64,000 nucleotides of DNA from Xanthomonas fragariae (GTDB lineage Bacteria > Pseudomonadota > Gammaproteobacteria > Xanthomonadales > Xanthomonadaceae): contig NZ_CP071955.1 of NCBI RefSeq assembly GCF_017603965.1, positions 806,001 through 870,000 on the forward strand, in the 5' to 3' direction. This document shows, piece by piece, positions 29,199 to 39,263 of this stretch. Within the stretch, counting starts at the first letter, position 1, and each line of letters begins with the position of its first letter. The position numbers and the translations under genes are program-made. The notes below the pieces were generated by a model. That model had not been told where the DNA came from and made no database searches. It saw only the letters and a list, made by a program, of their open reading frames with translations.

Positions 29199-29327
29199 GG
29201 TGCGGTTATCCAACGCGGTGGGCCAAACATTTTACCGGTGCGCGGGGGTGCCTGGCGCATCCAACATCGCCGCGTGCTGCCAACCGGCGCAGTGCCGGAA
29301 GTCATCGCCACCAACGTCCGGGGGCGA

Positions 29328-29981
29328 TCAACGGGGCGCATAGGCTCTCAAAAAGAAGTCAACGCTGGACTGGATGTGCTCGTCTACCTGCGCGCGCGTC
29401 GGCTGGCCGTGCAGGCCGCACATCATCAGCGCGTACAGCTCGCCCTTGAGCAGACAGAAGAATTGCGAGGCCGCGCGCGCCAGATCGGAGATCTCCAGCT
29501 GGCCATCGGCCACACGCGCCGAGAGAAAATCCGCCAGTGCTTGCTGGGTCCGCCTGGGGCCGGCGTCCCAGAACATCTCACGCACATGCACATCGCCGGT
29601 GCCGGGAGCCATCATCATGCGGTGGGTGGAGATGGCCGAGTCGGCGCTGACCGCAGCGAAGAACGCGTGGGCGATCTCGATCAGCTGGTCGCGCAGCGCA
29701 CCTTTTGGGGCGTGATCGAACAGATCGTCCGGCATCATGTGCTGGCATTGCTCACGGATCGCCTCGGAAAACAAGCTTTCTTTGTCGCCAAAATGGCTAT
29801 AGACGGTCAGTTTGGAAACGCCGGCCTGCGCAGCGATCCCATCCATGCTGACCCCGGCATAGCCTTGTTCCATGAACATGGTGCGGGCGGCGCCCAAAAT
29901 AGCGGCGCGTTTCCCAAGATCCTTGGGACGTCCAGGGCCATTGATCCTGACTTTGGACTTGAGAGGGGGCAAGCTGGACAT
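29328..29981 (-). CDS. TetR/AcrR family regulator (efflux type)
   Basis: 217 residues. The HTH reads KRAAILGAARTMFMEQGYAG followed by VSMDGIAAQAGVSKLTVYSHFGDKESLF, the form common to TetR repressors of drug-efflux genes. The C-terminal part resembles TetR_C AefR-like domains (FFAAVSADSAISTHRMM). ATG 29981 (MSSLPPLKSK) is chosen because the 23 upstream codons overlap a likely promoter with TATA-like hexamers. It is encoded 130 bp upstream of the methyltransferase-tolC pair on the same strand, which makes those genes its natural target candidates. No divergent partner exists. Confidence 0.85.
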   Translation of the reverse strand: MSSLPPLKSKVRINGPGRPKDLGKRAAILGAARTMFMEQGYAGVSMDGIAAQAGVSKLTVYSHFGDKESLFSEAIREQCQHMMPDDLFDHAPKGALRDQLIEIAHAFFAAVSADSAISTHRMMMAPGTGDVHVREMFWDAGPRRTQQALADFLSARVADGQLEISDLARAASQFFCLLKGELYALMMCGLHGQPTRAQVDEHIQSSVDFFLRAYAPR

Positions 29982-30119
29982 ACTGCCAATACTATACCAT
30001 CGGGTTCTATATTTATACTCGGCGGTGCCGGGTTCCGTTAATGGTTTCATCTATAGTGACTCTCGGTGTCATGGTCCTCCCGGCAGCTGTCGGGAATTCA
30101 CCCTCGCGCTGGTCCCGCC

Positions 30120-30294
30120 GTGGCGGCGACGCGCGTTGCCTTGCCCCCAAGCGATTCCAGCAACGCAATGCGTTTGCTCACGGCAGGCTGGGTCAGCAGG
30201 TGCAGCGCTTCGCCGGTCGCCGGCCGCCGGCCGAGAAGCTTCCGCTTTCGGCAATCGCCACGAATACGCGGAGGCTCGACAGATCCATTGCCAT
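30120..30294 (-). pseudogene. LysR-family regulator remnant, divergent from leuC
   Basis: The minus strand reads MAMDLSSLRVFVAIAESGSF, then SAGG, the start of a LysR-type HTH. After a frameshift it continues LLTQPAVSKRIALLESLGG, the recognition helix region. Sequence after this is unrelated. Only about 55 of an expected 300 residues remain and they are out of frame, so the regulator is lost. Its position, divergent and adjacent to leuC, is where LysR regulators of leucine genes commonly sit. Confidence 0.7.
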
Positions 30295-30330
30295 TCCTAG
30301 AATTTACCTTTTCGAATAAAAAAGATGAAT

Positions 30331-30348
30331 TTGCCTTATCCAGGGCAA
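30331..30348. promoter_or_regulatory. Candidate LysR-type operator upstream of leuC
   Basis: TTGCC-N8-GGCAA is an interrupted dyad between the LysR remnant (start 30294) and leuC (30411). The layout matches LysR recognition sites in divergent promoters. This is inference; the cognate regulator is degenerate here. Confidence 0.35.
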
Positions 30349-30410
30349 GCTCCTAGCATCGAACTCAGCCAGGTGGGCGCACCCACCGTTACGCCAATCG
30401 GATTGCCGCA

Positions 30411-31859
30411 ATGACTGCCAAGACGCTGTACGACAAGTTGTGGGAACTGCACGAGGTCACACGCCGTGACGACGGCTCGTCGCTGATCTACATCGACCGC
30501 CACATCCTGCACGAAGTGACTTCGCCGCAAGCCTTCGAAGGCCTGCGCCTGGCCGGGCGCAAACCGTGGCGCATCGACGCCAACATCGCCACGCCCGACC
30601 ACAATGTGCCGACCACGCGCGCCGAGCGTCAGGGCGGGCTGGAATCTATCTCCGATGAAGTCTCGCGGCTGCAGGTGCAGACGCTGGACGAGAACTGCGA
30701 CGACTTCGGCATCCTCGAGTTCAAGATGAACGACGCGCGCCAGGGCATCGTGCATGTGGTCGGCCCGGAGCAGGGCGCAACCTTGCCGGGCATGACCGTG
30801 GTCTGCGGCGATTCGCATACCTCCACGCATGGCGCATTCGGCGCGCTGGCGCACGGCATCGGCACCTCCGAGGTCGAGCATGTGCTGGCCACGCAATGCC
30901 TGATCGCCAAAAAGATGAAGAACATGCAGGTGCGCGTGGAAGGCACGCTGCCGTTTGGCGTGACGGCCAAAGACATCGTGCTGGCAGTGATCGGCAAGAT
31001 CGGCACCGCTGGCGGCAACGGCCATGCGCTCGAATTTGCCGGCAGCGCGATCGGCGACCTGTCGATGGAAGGCCGCATGACCATCTGCAACATGTCCATC
31101 GAAGCCGGTGCGCGCGTGGGCATGGTGGCAGTGGATGAAAAAACCATTGCATACGTCAAAGGTCGCCCGTTCGCGCCCAAGGGCGCCCACTGGGATGCGG
31201 CGGTGGCGCTGTGGCGCACGTTGGTCTCCGATCCTGACGCACATTTCGACACGGTGATGGAGCTGCGTGCCGAAGACATCAAGCCGCAGGTCAGTTGGGG
31301 CACCTCGCCGGAAATGGTGCTGGCGGTGGATCAGCAGGTGCCGGACCCGGCGACCGAGCAGGATCCGACTAAGCGCGACTCGATCGAGCGCGCGCTGAAA
31401 TACATGGGTCTTCGGGCAAATCAGCCGATGACTGAAATCCGCCTGGATCGCGTGTTCATCGGTTCGTGCACCAACTCGCGCATCGAAGATCTGCGCGCGG
31501 CCGCTGCGGTGGCCAAGGGGCGCAAGGTCGCGGCAACCATCAAGCAAGCGCTGGTGGTACCCGGTTCGGGCCTGGTCAAGGCGCAGGCCGAGGCGGAAGG
31601 TCTGGACAAGGTATTTTTGGAGGCCGGCTTCGAATGGCGCGAGCCGGGTTGTTCGATGTGTCTGGCGATGAACCCGGACAAGCTGGGCAGCGGCGAACAC
31701 TGTGCGTCCACCTCCAACCGCAATTTCGAAGGTCGCCAAGGCGCAGGTGGCCGCACGCACTTGGTCAGCCCGGCGATGGCGGCCGCAGCGGCAATCAACG
31801 GTCACTTTGTCGATGTACGTGAACTCGGAGAGTCGGGTTCGAGGGTTTCGGATGCGTAA
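30411..31859 (+). CDS. leuC: 3-isopropylmalate dehydratase large subunit
   Basis: With LeuD, isomerises 2-isopropylmalate to 3-isopropylmalate in leucine synthesis. The 482-residue protein has aconitase-family features: [21 protein letters not shown], the [4Fe-4S] cysteines in [17 protein letters not shown] and [13 protein letters not shown], and the DHNVPTT and [17 protein letters not shown] blocks. It is the first gene of leuCDB and has a divergent LysR remnant upstream. The spacing to leuD is 65 bp and contains short repeats of TCTCAATTC. Confidence 0.96.
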   Translation: MTAKTLYDKLWELHEVTRRDDGSSLIYIDRHILHEVTSPQAFEGLRLAGRKPWRIDANIATPDHNVPTTRAERQGGLESISDEVSRLQVQTLDENCDDFGILEFKMNDARQGIVHVVGPEQGATLPGMTVVCGDSHTSTHGAFGALAHGIGTSEVEHVLATQCLIAKKMKNMQVRVEGTLPFGVTAKDIVLAVIGKIGTAGGNGHALEFAGSAIGDLSMEGRMTICNMSIEAGARVGMVAVDEKTIAYVKGRPFAPKGAHWDAAVALWRTLVSDPDAHFDTVMELRAEDIKPQVSWGTSPEMVLAVDQQVPDPATEQDPTKRDSIERALKYMGLRANQPMTEIRLDRVFIGSCTNSRIEDLRAAAAVAKGRKVAATIKQALVVPGSGLVKAQAEAEGLDKVFLEAGFEWREPGCSMCLAMNPDKLGSGEHCASTSNRNFEGRQGAGGRTHLVSPAMAAAAAINGHFVDVRELGESGSRVSDA

Positions 31860-31924
31860 TAGCCGGCTCGTGTATTTCAGCCTTTTCGAATTCTCAATTC
31901 TCAATTCCTAATCCCGGCCTGCTT

Positions 31925-32572
31925 ATGACACCTTTTACTCAACACACCGGACTGGTGGCGCCGCTGGATCGCGCCAATGTCGATACCGACCAGATCATCC
32001 CCAAGCAATTTCTCAAGTCGATCAAGCGCACCGGCTTCGGGCCGAACCTGTTCGACGAGTGGCGTTATCTGGATATCGGTGAGCCTGGTCGCGATAACAG
32101 TCAGCGTCCGATCAACCCGGAATTCGTGCTGAATTTCCCGCGTTACCAAGGCGCCAGCGTGTTGCTGGCACGCGAAAACTTCGGTTGCGGTTCCTCGCGC
32201 GAACATGCGCCGTGGGCACTGGATGAATACGGTTTTCGCGCGGTGATCGCACCGAGCTTTGCCGACATCTTCTTCAACAACAGTTTCAAGAACGGCTTGT
32301 TGCCGATCGTGTTGGCCGGACCGGAAGTCGACGCCTTGTTCGAGCAATGCCTGGTCACAGAGGGATACCAACTCACTGTGGATCTTGCCGCACAGCGCGT
32401 GCTTGGCCCCGATGGTGTGGAATACAGCTTCGACATCGATGCGTTCCGCAAACACTGCCTGCTCAATGGGTTGGACGACATCGGCTTGACCTTGCAGGAA
32501 GCCGATACCATCGGTCGCTTCGAACAAGGCCATCGCACGCGCCAACCGTGGCTGTTCGGCGCGCTGCAGTGA
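31925..32572 (+). CDS. leuD: 3-isopropylmalate dehydratase small subunit
   Basis: 215 residues, the swivel-domain partner of LeuC. Motifs: [48 protein letters not shown] (substrate-recognition loop) and [19 protein letters not shown]. Length and order match bacterial LeuD. It lies between leuC and leuB on the same strand, so one operon supplies both dehydratase subunits and the dehydrogenase. Confidence 0.96.
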   Translation: MTPFTQHTGLVAPLDRANVDTDQIIPKQFLKSIKRTGFGPNLFDEWRYLDIGEPGRDNSQRPINPEFVLNFPRYQGASVLLARENFGCGSSREHAPWALDEYGFRAVIAPSFADIFFNNSFKNGLLPIVLAGPEVDALFEQCLVTEGYQLTVDLAAQRVLGPDGVEYSFDIDAFRKHCLLNGLDDIGLTLQEADTIGRFEQGHRTRQPWLFGALQ

Positions 32573-32666
32573 ATGCGACAGTTGGTTTCTCCAATCTGGT
32601 GACGCCAAGCGCGCGCTGCGTTGGCTTGATTTCAAAGGCGCTGCGGCGCCAACTCACGAGGATTGC

Positions 32667-33740
32667 ATGAGCAAACAGATTTTGATTCTTCCTGGCGACG
32701 GTATCGGCCCGGAGATCATGGCCGAAGCGGTCAAGGTGTTGACGCGGATCGATGCGCAACATGGCCTCGGTTTCAACCTGGTATACGACGAGCTGGGTGG
32801 CGCGGCTTACGACAAGTATGGCAGCCCGCTGGCCGACGAAACCCTGGAGCGCGCGCGTGCTGCCGATGCAGTGCTGCTGGGCGCAGTGGGTGGACCGCAA
32901 TGGGACACCATCGATCCATCGCTGCGTCCGGAGCGCGGTTTGCTCAAGATCCGCTCGCAGCTCGGCCTGTTCGCCAACTTGCGTCCGGCGCTGTTGTATC
33001 CGCAGTTGGCCGATGCCTCCACGCTCAAGCCGGAGGTCGTCTCCGGACTGGATCTGCTGATTCTGCGTGAGCTCACTGGTGGCATTTACTTCGGTCAGCC
33101 GCGCGGCACGCGCACGCTGGAAAATGGTGAGCGCCAGGCCTACGACACCTTGCCCTACAGCGAAAGCGAGGTCCGCCGCATCGCCAAGGCCGGCTTCGAG
33201 ATGGCGCGTCTGCGCGGCAAGAAGCTGTGTTCGGTCGACAAAGCCAACGTGTTGGCATCGAGCCAGTTGTGGCGTGCGGTGGTGGAAGAGGTTGCCAAGG
33301 ATTATCCGGACATCGCGCTGTCGCACATGTACGTCGACAACGCGGCCATGCAGCTGGTACGTGCGCCGAAGCAGTTCGACGTGATCGTGACCGACAACAT
33401 GTTCGGCGACATCCTGTCCGACCAGGCATCGATGCTCACAGGCTCGATCGGTATGCTGCCCTCGGCTTCGCTGGATGCAAACAGCAAAGGCATGTACGAG
33501 CCGTGTCATGGCTCGGCGCCGGACATCGCAGGCAAGGGCATTGCCAATCCGTTGGCGACCATCCTTTCGGTGGCGATGATGTTGCGCTACACGTTCGCGC
33601 AATCTGCTGCAGCGGATGCGATCGAACACGCTGTCGGCAAGGTGCTCGATCAAGGCCTGCGCACCGCCGACATCTGGTCGGAAGGCACCACCGAGGTCGG
33701 TACCGTGGCGATGGGGGATGCGGTGGTGGCCGCGCTGTAA
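32667..33740 (+). CDS. leuB: 3-isopropylmalate dehydrogenase
   Basis: 357 residues. NAD-dependent oxidative decarboxylation of 3-isopropylmalate. Motifs: [65 protein letters not shown], and the metal/substrate site [20 protein letters not shown] with [18 protein letters not shown]. Last gene of leuCDB; a terminator hairpin lies 36 bases after the stop. The 94-bp gap to leuD holds no gene. Confidence 0.96.
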   Translation: MSKQILILPGDGIGPEIMAEAVKVLTRIDAQHGLGFNLVYDELGGAAYDKYGSPLADETLERARAADAVLLGAVGGPQWDTIDPSLRPERGLLKIRSQLGLFANLRPALLYPQLADASTLKPEVVSGLDLLILRELTGGIYFGQPRGTRTLENGERQAYDTLPYSESEVRRIAKAGFEMARLRGKKLCSVDKANVLASSQLWRAVVEEVAKDYPDIALSHMYVDNAAMQLVRAPKQFDVIVTDNMFGDILSDQASMLTGSIGMLPSASLDANSKGMYEPCHGSAPDIAGKGIANPLATILSVAMMLRYTFAQSAAADAIEHAVGKVLDQGLRTADIWSEGTTEVGTVAMGDAVVAAL

Positions 33741-33775
33741 AAGCTCTTCTTGCTTGAACAGTTGTGGCTGTCCTG

Positions 33776-33812
33776 GTGGCTATCGTTCTGGTGAACGATG
33801 GCCACTTTCGTT
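33776..33812 (+). terminator. leuB terminator
   Basis: GTGGCTATCGTT and AACGATGGCCAC form a 12-bp stem with one wobble pair and a CTGGTG loop, followed by TTTCGTTT. It lies at the end of leuCDB. Confidence 0.65.
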
Positions 33813-33916
33813 TGGCTGGTTGATCGATCCATCCGCGAGCACGATCAGTCAACCATGTTCCGCTTTTCCTCCCGCCGTCGATAACCGCTGGTGGTGCTTG
33901 CGCTAGTGTCGGCGTG

Positions 33917-33950
33917 GGCGCTTATGCGGCATCGATGCTGCATAAGCGCC
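33917..33950. repeat. Perfect long hairpin in the leuB-TonB receptor gap
   Basis: Arms GGCGCTTATGC and GCATAAGCGCC are exactly complementary. The 12-base loop itself contains the palindrome GCATCGATGC, so the whole 34 bases fold almost end to end. No T-run follows, so it is not a standard terminator. The surrounding 33813-34096 holds no supportable gene. Confidence 0.6.
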
Positions 33951-34096
33951 TGCTTGGAAGGACTTGCGGCGTGTCCCATGCAGGTACGCGTGCGAGTGCT
34001 CCGGTTCGTCCCGGCGGGCAGCCTCCCGACGTGTGCACGATGGCCTGCCAACCCAAGCACTCGCAATCGACACCAAAAGTTCGATCGGCAAGGTCA

Positions 34097-36075
34097 TGCA
34101 ATTCACTGCGGTCTGCGCTGTTGTTCGCTTGTAGCCTTGGGGATGCAGCCGCCTTCTCCTCGCGTCGATTCCGGGCGCCGTCGTGATCGTTCCTCGTCGA
34201 TTTCAGGGGTCTACCTGCGCCGCGGCAACACCTACTTGTGGCCGACGAGCAGCGGTACGTTGTCGACCTCGGCCGGCGCGCTGGACGCGGCCTGCGCGGC
34301 GACCAACCCGGCGTTCGTGCCCTACAAGACCGCCGACAGCCTGACCGCGCCCAACCGCTGCGGCGCGTTCGGCTACTACGAAGGCCGCTCGGTGCAGAAC
34401 GGCTACGGCAAGACCTCCGCCCACTACCTGTCCGGCATTTTCGATGTCAGCGACGAGGCCACCGGCTATGCGCAGGTACTGGCCAATCGCTCCAAGGACG
34501 AAAGCTCCAGCCAGACCCACTACTACATCGGCAAGGGCGCGCTCACCGTCTACGACCCGGACCTGGGCCTAATCACCGCGCAGCGCATCTTCCTGCTTTC
34601 GGAAGTGGGCGGGATCAAGAACATCGAATACGACGAAAAGTCCTGGAACCTCAACGCCGGCATGCGCGGCAAGCTGTTCGACGGCGGCTTCGACTGGGAT
34701 GCGAGCGTGTCGATGTCGCGCTACGACATCACCACGCGACGTCCGCGCTTGCTCACCAATGCGGTGCGCGACCACTACATGGGGGCGGTGCTTGGCTATC
34801 GGCCCGATGGCACCGAAATCCGCGATTTCTACGCCGACAGGCTGTTCGCGCCGGGCAGTGAGTCGCTGTATAGCCAGCTCACCACCGAGGTGGTGAGCTG
34901 CAGCCAATCCAGCACCGACCAGGCCCAGTTCGTGTTCAGCGGCGACCTGTTCGCGCTGCCGGCCGGCATGCTGCAGATGTCCACTGTGCTTGAGGCGGCG
35001 CGGCAGAAGTACGACCTGGATCCGGATCTGCGCATCACCGTGGACTACATCGTCACCGACGAATATCTGTGCCGCCGCGATGGCCTGGATCCGCTGTCGG
35101 ACCCCTGTTCGGTCGCGCACGAGTACCAGACCTTCTCCACCTAGTCGTCCAATCCGCTGCTGGAGGAAGAGAAGGGTAAGAGCGGCTAACAAAACGTAGC
35201 GAGCAGTCGTCAGGGGGTGCGGACGGCGCGCAGGAATCTGATTGTGCGCGTGGTACATGCCGATTCCGAGCACCGGCCGCGCCCGCCTGGCGGTGAGCGC
35301 AGTCGTTTTGTTAGCCGCTCTAAGTCGACCACGCTGGTCTTGGTATGGGACGTGCTGCCGACGTTGTCGCTGAGCGCGCATTACTATCGGATCGAACTGG
35401 AAGGGCGAGTGGAGTCGATCTCCAGCGAGACACTGCTGGCGAACAACGCCAACTGCCTGCTCGGCAGCGACCGCGCCGGCAATGCGGTCGATACCGCGTC
35501 GACGGCCTGCCAGTTCTATATCCAGTCGGTGACCCGCAGCCCCGGCACCGACCTGACCGCTGAAGGCCGGATCACCGCATTGGAGACTTTCCCGATCAAC
35601 CAGTCGCTGATGCGCATCGATGGTATCGACGCGAATCTGCGCTACAGCGTCGACCTCGGCGATTGGGGCGCGTTCGCCCTGGAGGCCGGCTAACCACGTG
35701 CTGAAGATGGAAGTGGCGCAGTTCGCCGGGGCCAAGCCGGTGGACGCGATGAATGACGTCGACTACCTGGCGTTCCGCACGCGCAGCAATCGGCGTCTGA
35801 ACTGGAGCATCGGCAACTGGTCCACCAGCCTGTACGGCTACCGCTACGGCTCGCGCCCGAACTACGCCGAGAGCAGACGCGTGGCGTAGTACGTGGTCTG
35901 GAATGCGGACATCGCCAAGCAGATCACCGACAAGGCCACGCTCGGCCTCAGTGTGTTGAACGTGTTCGACAGGATTCACCCGCGCGACGACACCTACATC
36001 TCATGGCCGTACTTCCCGCGCGTGTACAGCGCGCTCGGGCGGCAGTTGTACGCCAACTTCACCTACAAATTTTAA
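34097..36075 (+). pseudogene. TonB-dependent receptor pseudogene interrupted by a MITE
   Basis: Begins at ATG 34097 with a signal peptide (MQFTAVCA, then LLFACSLGDAAA in another frame). It lacks the plug domain and resumes in the barrel: YLRRGNTYLWPTSSGTLS, KTSAHYLSGIFDVSDEATGY, GMRGKLFDGGFDWDASVSMS. A TAG at about 35142 and the MITE at 35180-35320 follow. The barrel then continues LPTLSLSAHYYRIELEGRVE, LRYSVDLGDWGAFALEAG, another stop near 35690, NWSIGNWSTSLYGYRYGS, a stop at 35887, and the terminal strands LGLSVLNVFDRIHPRDD through RQLYANFTYKF. Several independent lesions mean long-term decay. Confidence 0.85.
35180..35320 (-). mobile_element. MITE copy 3 (141 bp, TAA target duplication)
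   Basis: Flanked by TAA at 35177-35179 and 35321-35323. Deleting the element with one TAA rejoins GAG AAG GGT to AAG TCG ACC in the TonB receptor frame (EEEKGKSTTL). Same orientation as copy 1. Confidence 0.85.
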
Positions 36076-36191
36076 GGTGCGCATGCGCTGCGCCACAGAG
36101 TTCGCTCCAGCAGCTTGCCGCACTGGCGTGGCAGAACCTGGATAGCGCCATCACAATTAACTGCCAGTCCCTGCCAATCCCTGCGCCCAAG

Positions 36192-36231
36192 TAAAAAACC
36201 AGAACGGCCAGCAGATAGCTCTGCTGGCCGT
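36192..36231 (-). terminator. Terminator of the ilv-leuA operon
   Basis: A perfect 12-bp stem (ACGGCCAGCAGA / TCTGCTGGCCGT), 4-base loop, followed on the minus strand by TCTGGTTTTTTAC. It lies 21 bases past the leuA stop and is the strongest intrinsic terminator in the window. Confidence 0.88.
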
Positions 36232-36252
36232 CAGGATCGGATCGGTAGCGCG

Positions 36253-37815
36253 TTACGCCACCGCAGCCGTCTTGCCGGCGACCACGCCACGCGCGCGCTG
36301 GCGCAACAGGCGGTTGGCCACATCCAGCCAAGCGAGTGCGCTGGCTTCGATGATGTCCTTGCTGGTGCCGGTGCCTTCGTATTCCACGCCGTCGTGACGC
36401 ACGCTCAGGCTGGCTTCGCCACGCGCGTCTGCGCCGATGCCGACGCTGTGTACCTGATAGCTGTCCAATTCCAGCTTTACACCTGTGGCCGAAGCAAGCG
36501 CGCCGAATAGCGCATCCACCGGGCCATTACCTTGCGCGGTTTCAGCGACGCGATTGCCTTCCGGATCTGACAATTCAACCAGCGCGTTCGCGCGGCTGCC
36601 GACATCGCTGATAGTCATCGATGCCAGGCGGTAGCCTTCCTGAACGGTGGCATCCTGCATCAACGCCTGCAGATCGGCGTCGGTGAGCACGCGCTGCTTT
36701 TCGCACAATGCCTTGAACTGCTCGAAGACCAGCTTGACCTCTTCTTCTTCCAACAGATAGCCCAACGCGCGCAGGCGCTGCTCGACTGCCGCACGCCCGC
36801 TGTGGCGGCCCAGCACCATTTGCGAGGACTCCCAGCCCACATCTTCCGGACGCATGATTTCGTAGGTGCCGCGATGGCGCAGCATACCGTGCTGATGGAT
36901 GCCCGATTCGTGTGCGAACGCGTTGCCACCGACCACTGCCTTGTTGCGTTGTACCGGCATGCCGACAAGGCGTTGCAGTAGCTGCGAAGTGGAGACGATG
37001 CGCGGCGTATTGACGGCCGAGTCGATGTTATAGAACGCACCGCGCACCTTCAGTGCCATGATGATTTCTTCCAGCGCGCAGTTGCCCGCACGCTCGCCGA
37101 TGCCGTTGATTGTGCACTCGACCTGCCGCGCGCCGCCTTCGATCGCAGCCAGCGAGTTTGCCACGGCCAAGCCTAGATCGTTGTGGCAATGTGCGCTGAA
37201 GATCACCTTGTCGGCGCCTTCTACGCTAACGATCAGGCGCGAAAACATGGCGCGGATTTCTTCCGGCGTGGTGAAGCCCACCGTGTCGGGCAGATTGATC
37301 GTCGTGGCACCGGCAGCGATCGCCACGCGCGCCACCTCGGCCAGGAAATCTTCTTCGGTGCGCGTGGCGTCTTCGGCGGAAAACTCGACGTCATCGATAT
37401 AGCCGCGCGCCAGCGTCACATGCTTGTGCACCGATTCCAGGACCTGTTCACGGCTCATGCGCAGCTTGTGCTCGCGATGTAGCGGGCTGGTGGACAAGAA
37501 GACATGCAAGCGCGGGTTGGCGGCTGCTTCCAGCGCACGTGCCGAGGTCTCGATATCCGCCTGAAGGCAGCGTGACAAAACCGCCAGCGTGGGGCGACGC
37601 AACTCGCGGCCGATCATCGCGATGGCTTCGCGGTCGGAATGCGAGCTGGCCGGGAAGCCGGTTTCGATAATGTCCACGCCGAGTTCGTCCAGCGCACGCG
37701 CCATGACCAGCTTTTGCTGGGACGTCATGCTGCATCCGGGGGATTGCTCGCCGTCGCGCAGGGTGGTGTCGAAAATTCGGATACGCGGGGTCTGGTTGGA
37801 TAAGCTCGTGTTCAC
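36253..37815 (-). CDS. leuA: 2-isopropylmalate synthase
   Basis: 520 residues. Condenses acetyl-CoA and 2-ketoisovalerate, the committed step of leucine synthesis. Motifs: [18 protein letters not shown] (metal and substrate site), [50 protein letters not shown] (metal-binding HxH), [14 protein letters not shown], and the C-terminal LeuA dimer domain with its allosteric leucine site (about residue 390 on). Last gene of the ilvC-ilvG-ACT-ilvA-leuA operon, overlapping ilvA by four bases and ending at a strong terminator. Confidence 0.96.
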   Translation of the reverse strand: MNTSLSNQTPRIRIFDTTLRDGEQSPGCSMTSQQKLVMARALDELGVDIIETGFPASSHSDREAIAMIGRELRRPTLAVLSRCLQADIETSARALEAAANPRLHVFLSTSPLHREHKLRMSREQVLESVHKHVTLARGYIDDVEFSAEDATRTEEDFLAEVARVAIAAGATTINLPDTVGFTTPEEIRAMFSRLIVSVEGADKVIFSAHCHNDLGLAVANSLAAIEGGARQVECTINGIGERAGNCALEEIIMALKVRGAFYNIDSAVNTPRIVSTSQLLQRLVGMPVQRNKAVVGGNAFAHESGIHQHGMLRHRGTYEIMRPEDVGWESSQMVLGRHSGRAAVEQRLRALGYLLEEEEVKLVFEQFKALCEKQRVLTDADLQALMQDATVQEGYRLASMTISDVGSRANALVELSDPEGNRVAETAQGNGPVDALFGALASATGVKLELDSYQVHSVGIGADARGEASLSVRHDGVEYEGTGTSKDIIEASALAWLDVANRLLRQRARGVVAGKTAAVA

Positions 37816-38990
37816 CAGGAAGACTCCTCTACGACGATGGCTGTGACAGGCGTTGAAGCGACTGCGGATGGGCGGGAAAGAACGTGTGCTTTGGAAGCTG
37901 GTTTGGCGCTGCGTTCGTTGCGACGTCGTTCGGTATTGCGACGACGCGGTTTGCGTGGCGGCCGCGGCCGCACCTCGGACAAGAGCGCGGCCAGAACAGT
38001 TGCGTCGATATTACCGCCAGAGACCACCGCACATTTGCGTTTGCCCGCAACACGGCGACCAGCTGCCAATGCCAGGGCACCAGCGCCTTCGGCGATGACG
38101 TGTTCTTCCAGCGCCAGACGCACCAGAGTTTCGCGTAATTCGGCCTCGCGCACGATCACGATATCGTCGAGCAAGCTCGAGCATAGACGGCGGGTGAGGA
38201 AGCCTGGAATCTTGACCTTCACGCCGTCGGCCAGCGTGGGGACCGGGGTGATTTCGCGCAGATCGCCGCGCACTGCGCGGGCCATCGAATCCACGCCTTC
38301 CACCTGCGCGCCGACAACGCGCACGCCTTGCGATTTCAGTGCCAGCGCCACGCCGGAAGCCAGGCCGCCGCCGCCGATCGGCACGATCACCACATCCGGC
38401 GCATGCGCGGCCAGTTCAATGCCCACGGTGCCTTGGCCGGCGATCACGTCGGGGTCGTCGAAGGCCGACAGAAAGCGGTAGCCATTCTGGTCGGCCAGCT
38501 CGCGCGCAAACGCAAACGCCTCGTCGTAGCTGTTGCCGTGTTGGCGTACGGTGGCGCCCCAATGCGCGACACCGGAGATCTTGGTCTGCGGCGCGCCATA
38601 TGGCATCACCGTGATGGCCTGCACGCCCAGCCGATACGCCGACCACGCCAGCCCTTGCGCATGGTTGCCGGCCGAGGCGCAGATCACCGGACGCTCGTCG
38701 CCGCGTTCCAGCCCCGCCAACAGTGCGTTCAATGCACCGCGCACTTTGTAAGAGCCAGTGCGCTGCAAGTTTTCCAGCTTCAACCACACACCGAAGCGCT
38801 CGGCGTAATGCAGCGGGGTGGGCGATAAGTACTTGCGCAGACGTGCCTGTGCTGCAAGCACGTCTGCCACGCTGACGGCTACGTCGCTTAGGTCTGGCTC
38901 CTGCGTAGAGGGGCGGCCGGAATCAGGCATTGCGGCACGCGCGCGACCGATCCGGAAGAAGACACCTCCGGACAGCGGTTTGATGATCAC
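37812..38990 (-). CDS. ilvA: Threonine dehydratase (PLP-dependent)
   Basis: 392 residues. Deaminates threonine to 2-ketobutyrate, the entry to isoleucine. PLP Lys lies in [29 protein letters not shown] is the substrate loop, and [16 protein letters not shown] binds the PLP phosphate. There is no C-terminal ACT regulatory domain. Instead the tail is a short Arg/Lys-rich extension ([20 protein letters not shown]), so feedback control must differ from classical IlvA, or the enzyme is of the TdcB type. The listed start is GTG 38990; ATG 38930 (MPDSGRP) is a credible alternative and neither has a strong ribosome-binding site. Confidence 0.88.
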   Translation of the reverse strand: MIIKPLSGGVFFRIGRARAAMPDSGRPSTQEPDLSDVAVSVADVLAAQARLRKYLSPTPLHYAERFGVWLKLENLQRTGSYKVRGALNALLAGLERGDERPVICASAGNHAQGLAWSAYRLGVQAITVMPYGAPQTKISGVAHWGATVRQHGNSYDEAFAFARELADQNGYRFLSAFDDPDVIAGQGTVGIELAAHAPDVVIVPIGGGGLASGVALALKSQGVRVVGAQVEGVDSMARAVRGDLREITPVPTLADGVKVKIPGFLTRRLCSSLLDDIVIVREAELRETLVRLALEEHVIAEGAGALALAAGRRVAGKRKCAVVSGGNIDATVLAALLSEVRPRPPRKPRRRNTERRRNERSAKPASKAHVLSRPSAVASTPVTAIVVEESSW

Positions 38991-39005
38991 GTGAGGTTTG
39001 ATCGT

Positions 39006-39263
39006 TCATGCGGCGGCCTCGGCCGGGTCCACTGCAGTGATCGCCACCGATTCGCAGTCGTAGACCTTTTCCAACTGCAGGCGCAGCGTTTCCGGCGGAC
39101 GGATGCTGTCCACGTCCAATTGCAGATGCCAACGGCCTGCATCGTCCGGGGCGGTGCCACCCTGGATGGCGCACGGGCGGAAGCCGCGGCGCTCGGTCAT
39201 GCCGATCACGCGCACCAGCGCGCCTTCGGCCGGCTTAAGCACCAGATCAAGCCGGTAACGCAT
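39006..39263 (-). CDS. ACT-domain small subunit of acetolactate synthase (IlvM-like)
   Basis: 85 residues: MRYRLDLVLKPAEGALVRVI, GMTERRGFRPCAI and a final LEKVYDCESVAI. The beta-alpha-beta ACT fold with the G-x-I-x-R-RGF pattern is that of the small regulatory subunits (IlvM/IlvN/IlvH), which give valine sensitivity and stimulate the catalytic subunit. It overlaps the 3' end of ilvG by 17 bases, so the two subunits are translationally coupled. The C-terminal AAA is not conserved. Confidence 0.85.
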   Translation of the reverse strand: MRYRLDLVLKPAEGALVRVIGMTERRGFRPCAIQGGTAPDDAGRWHLQLDVDSIRPPETLRLQLEKVYDCESVAITAVDPAEAAA

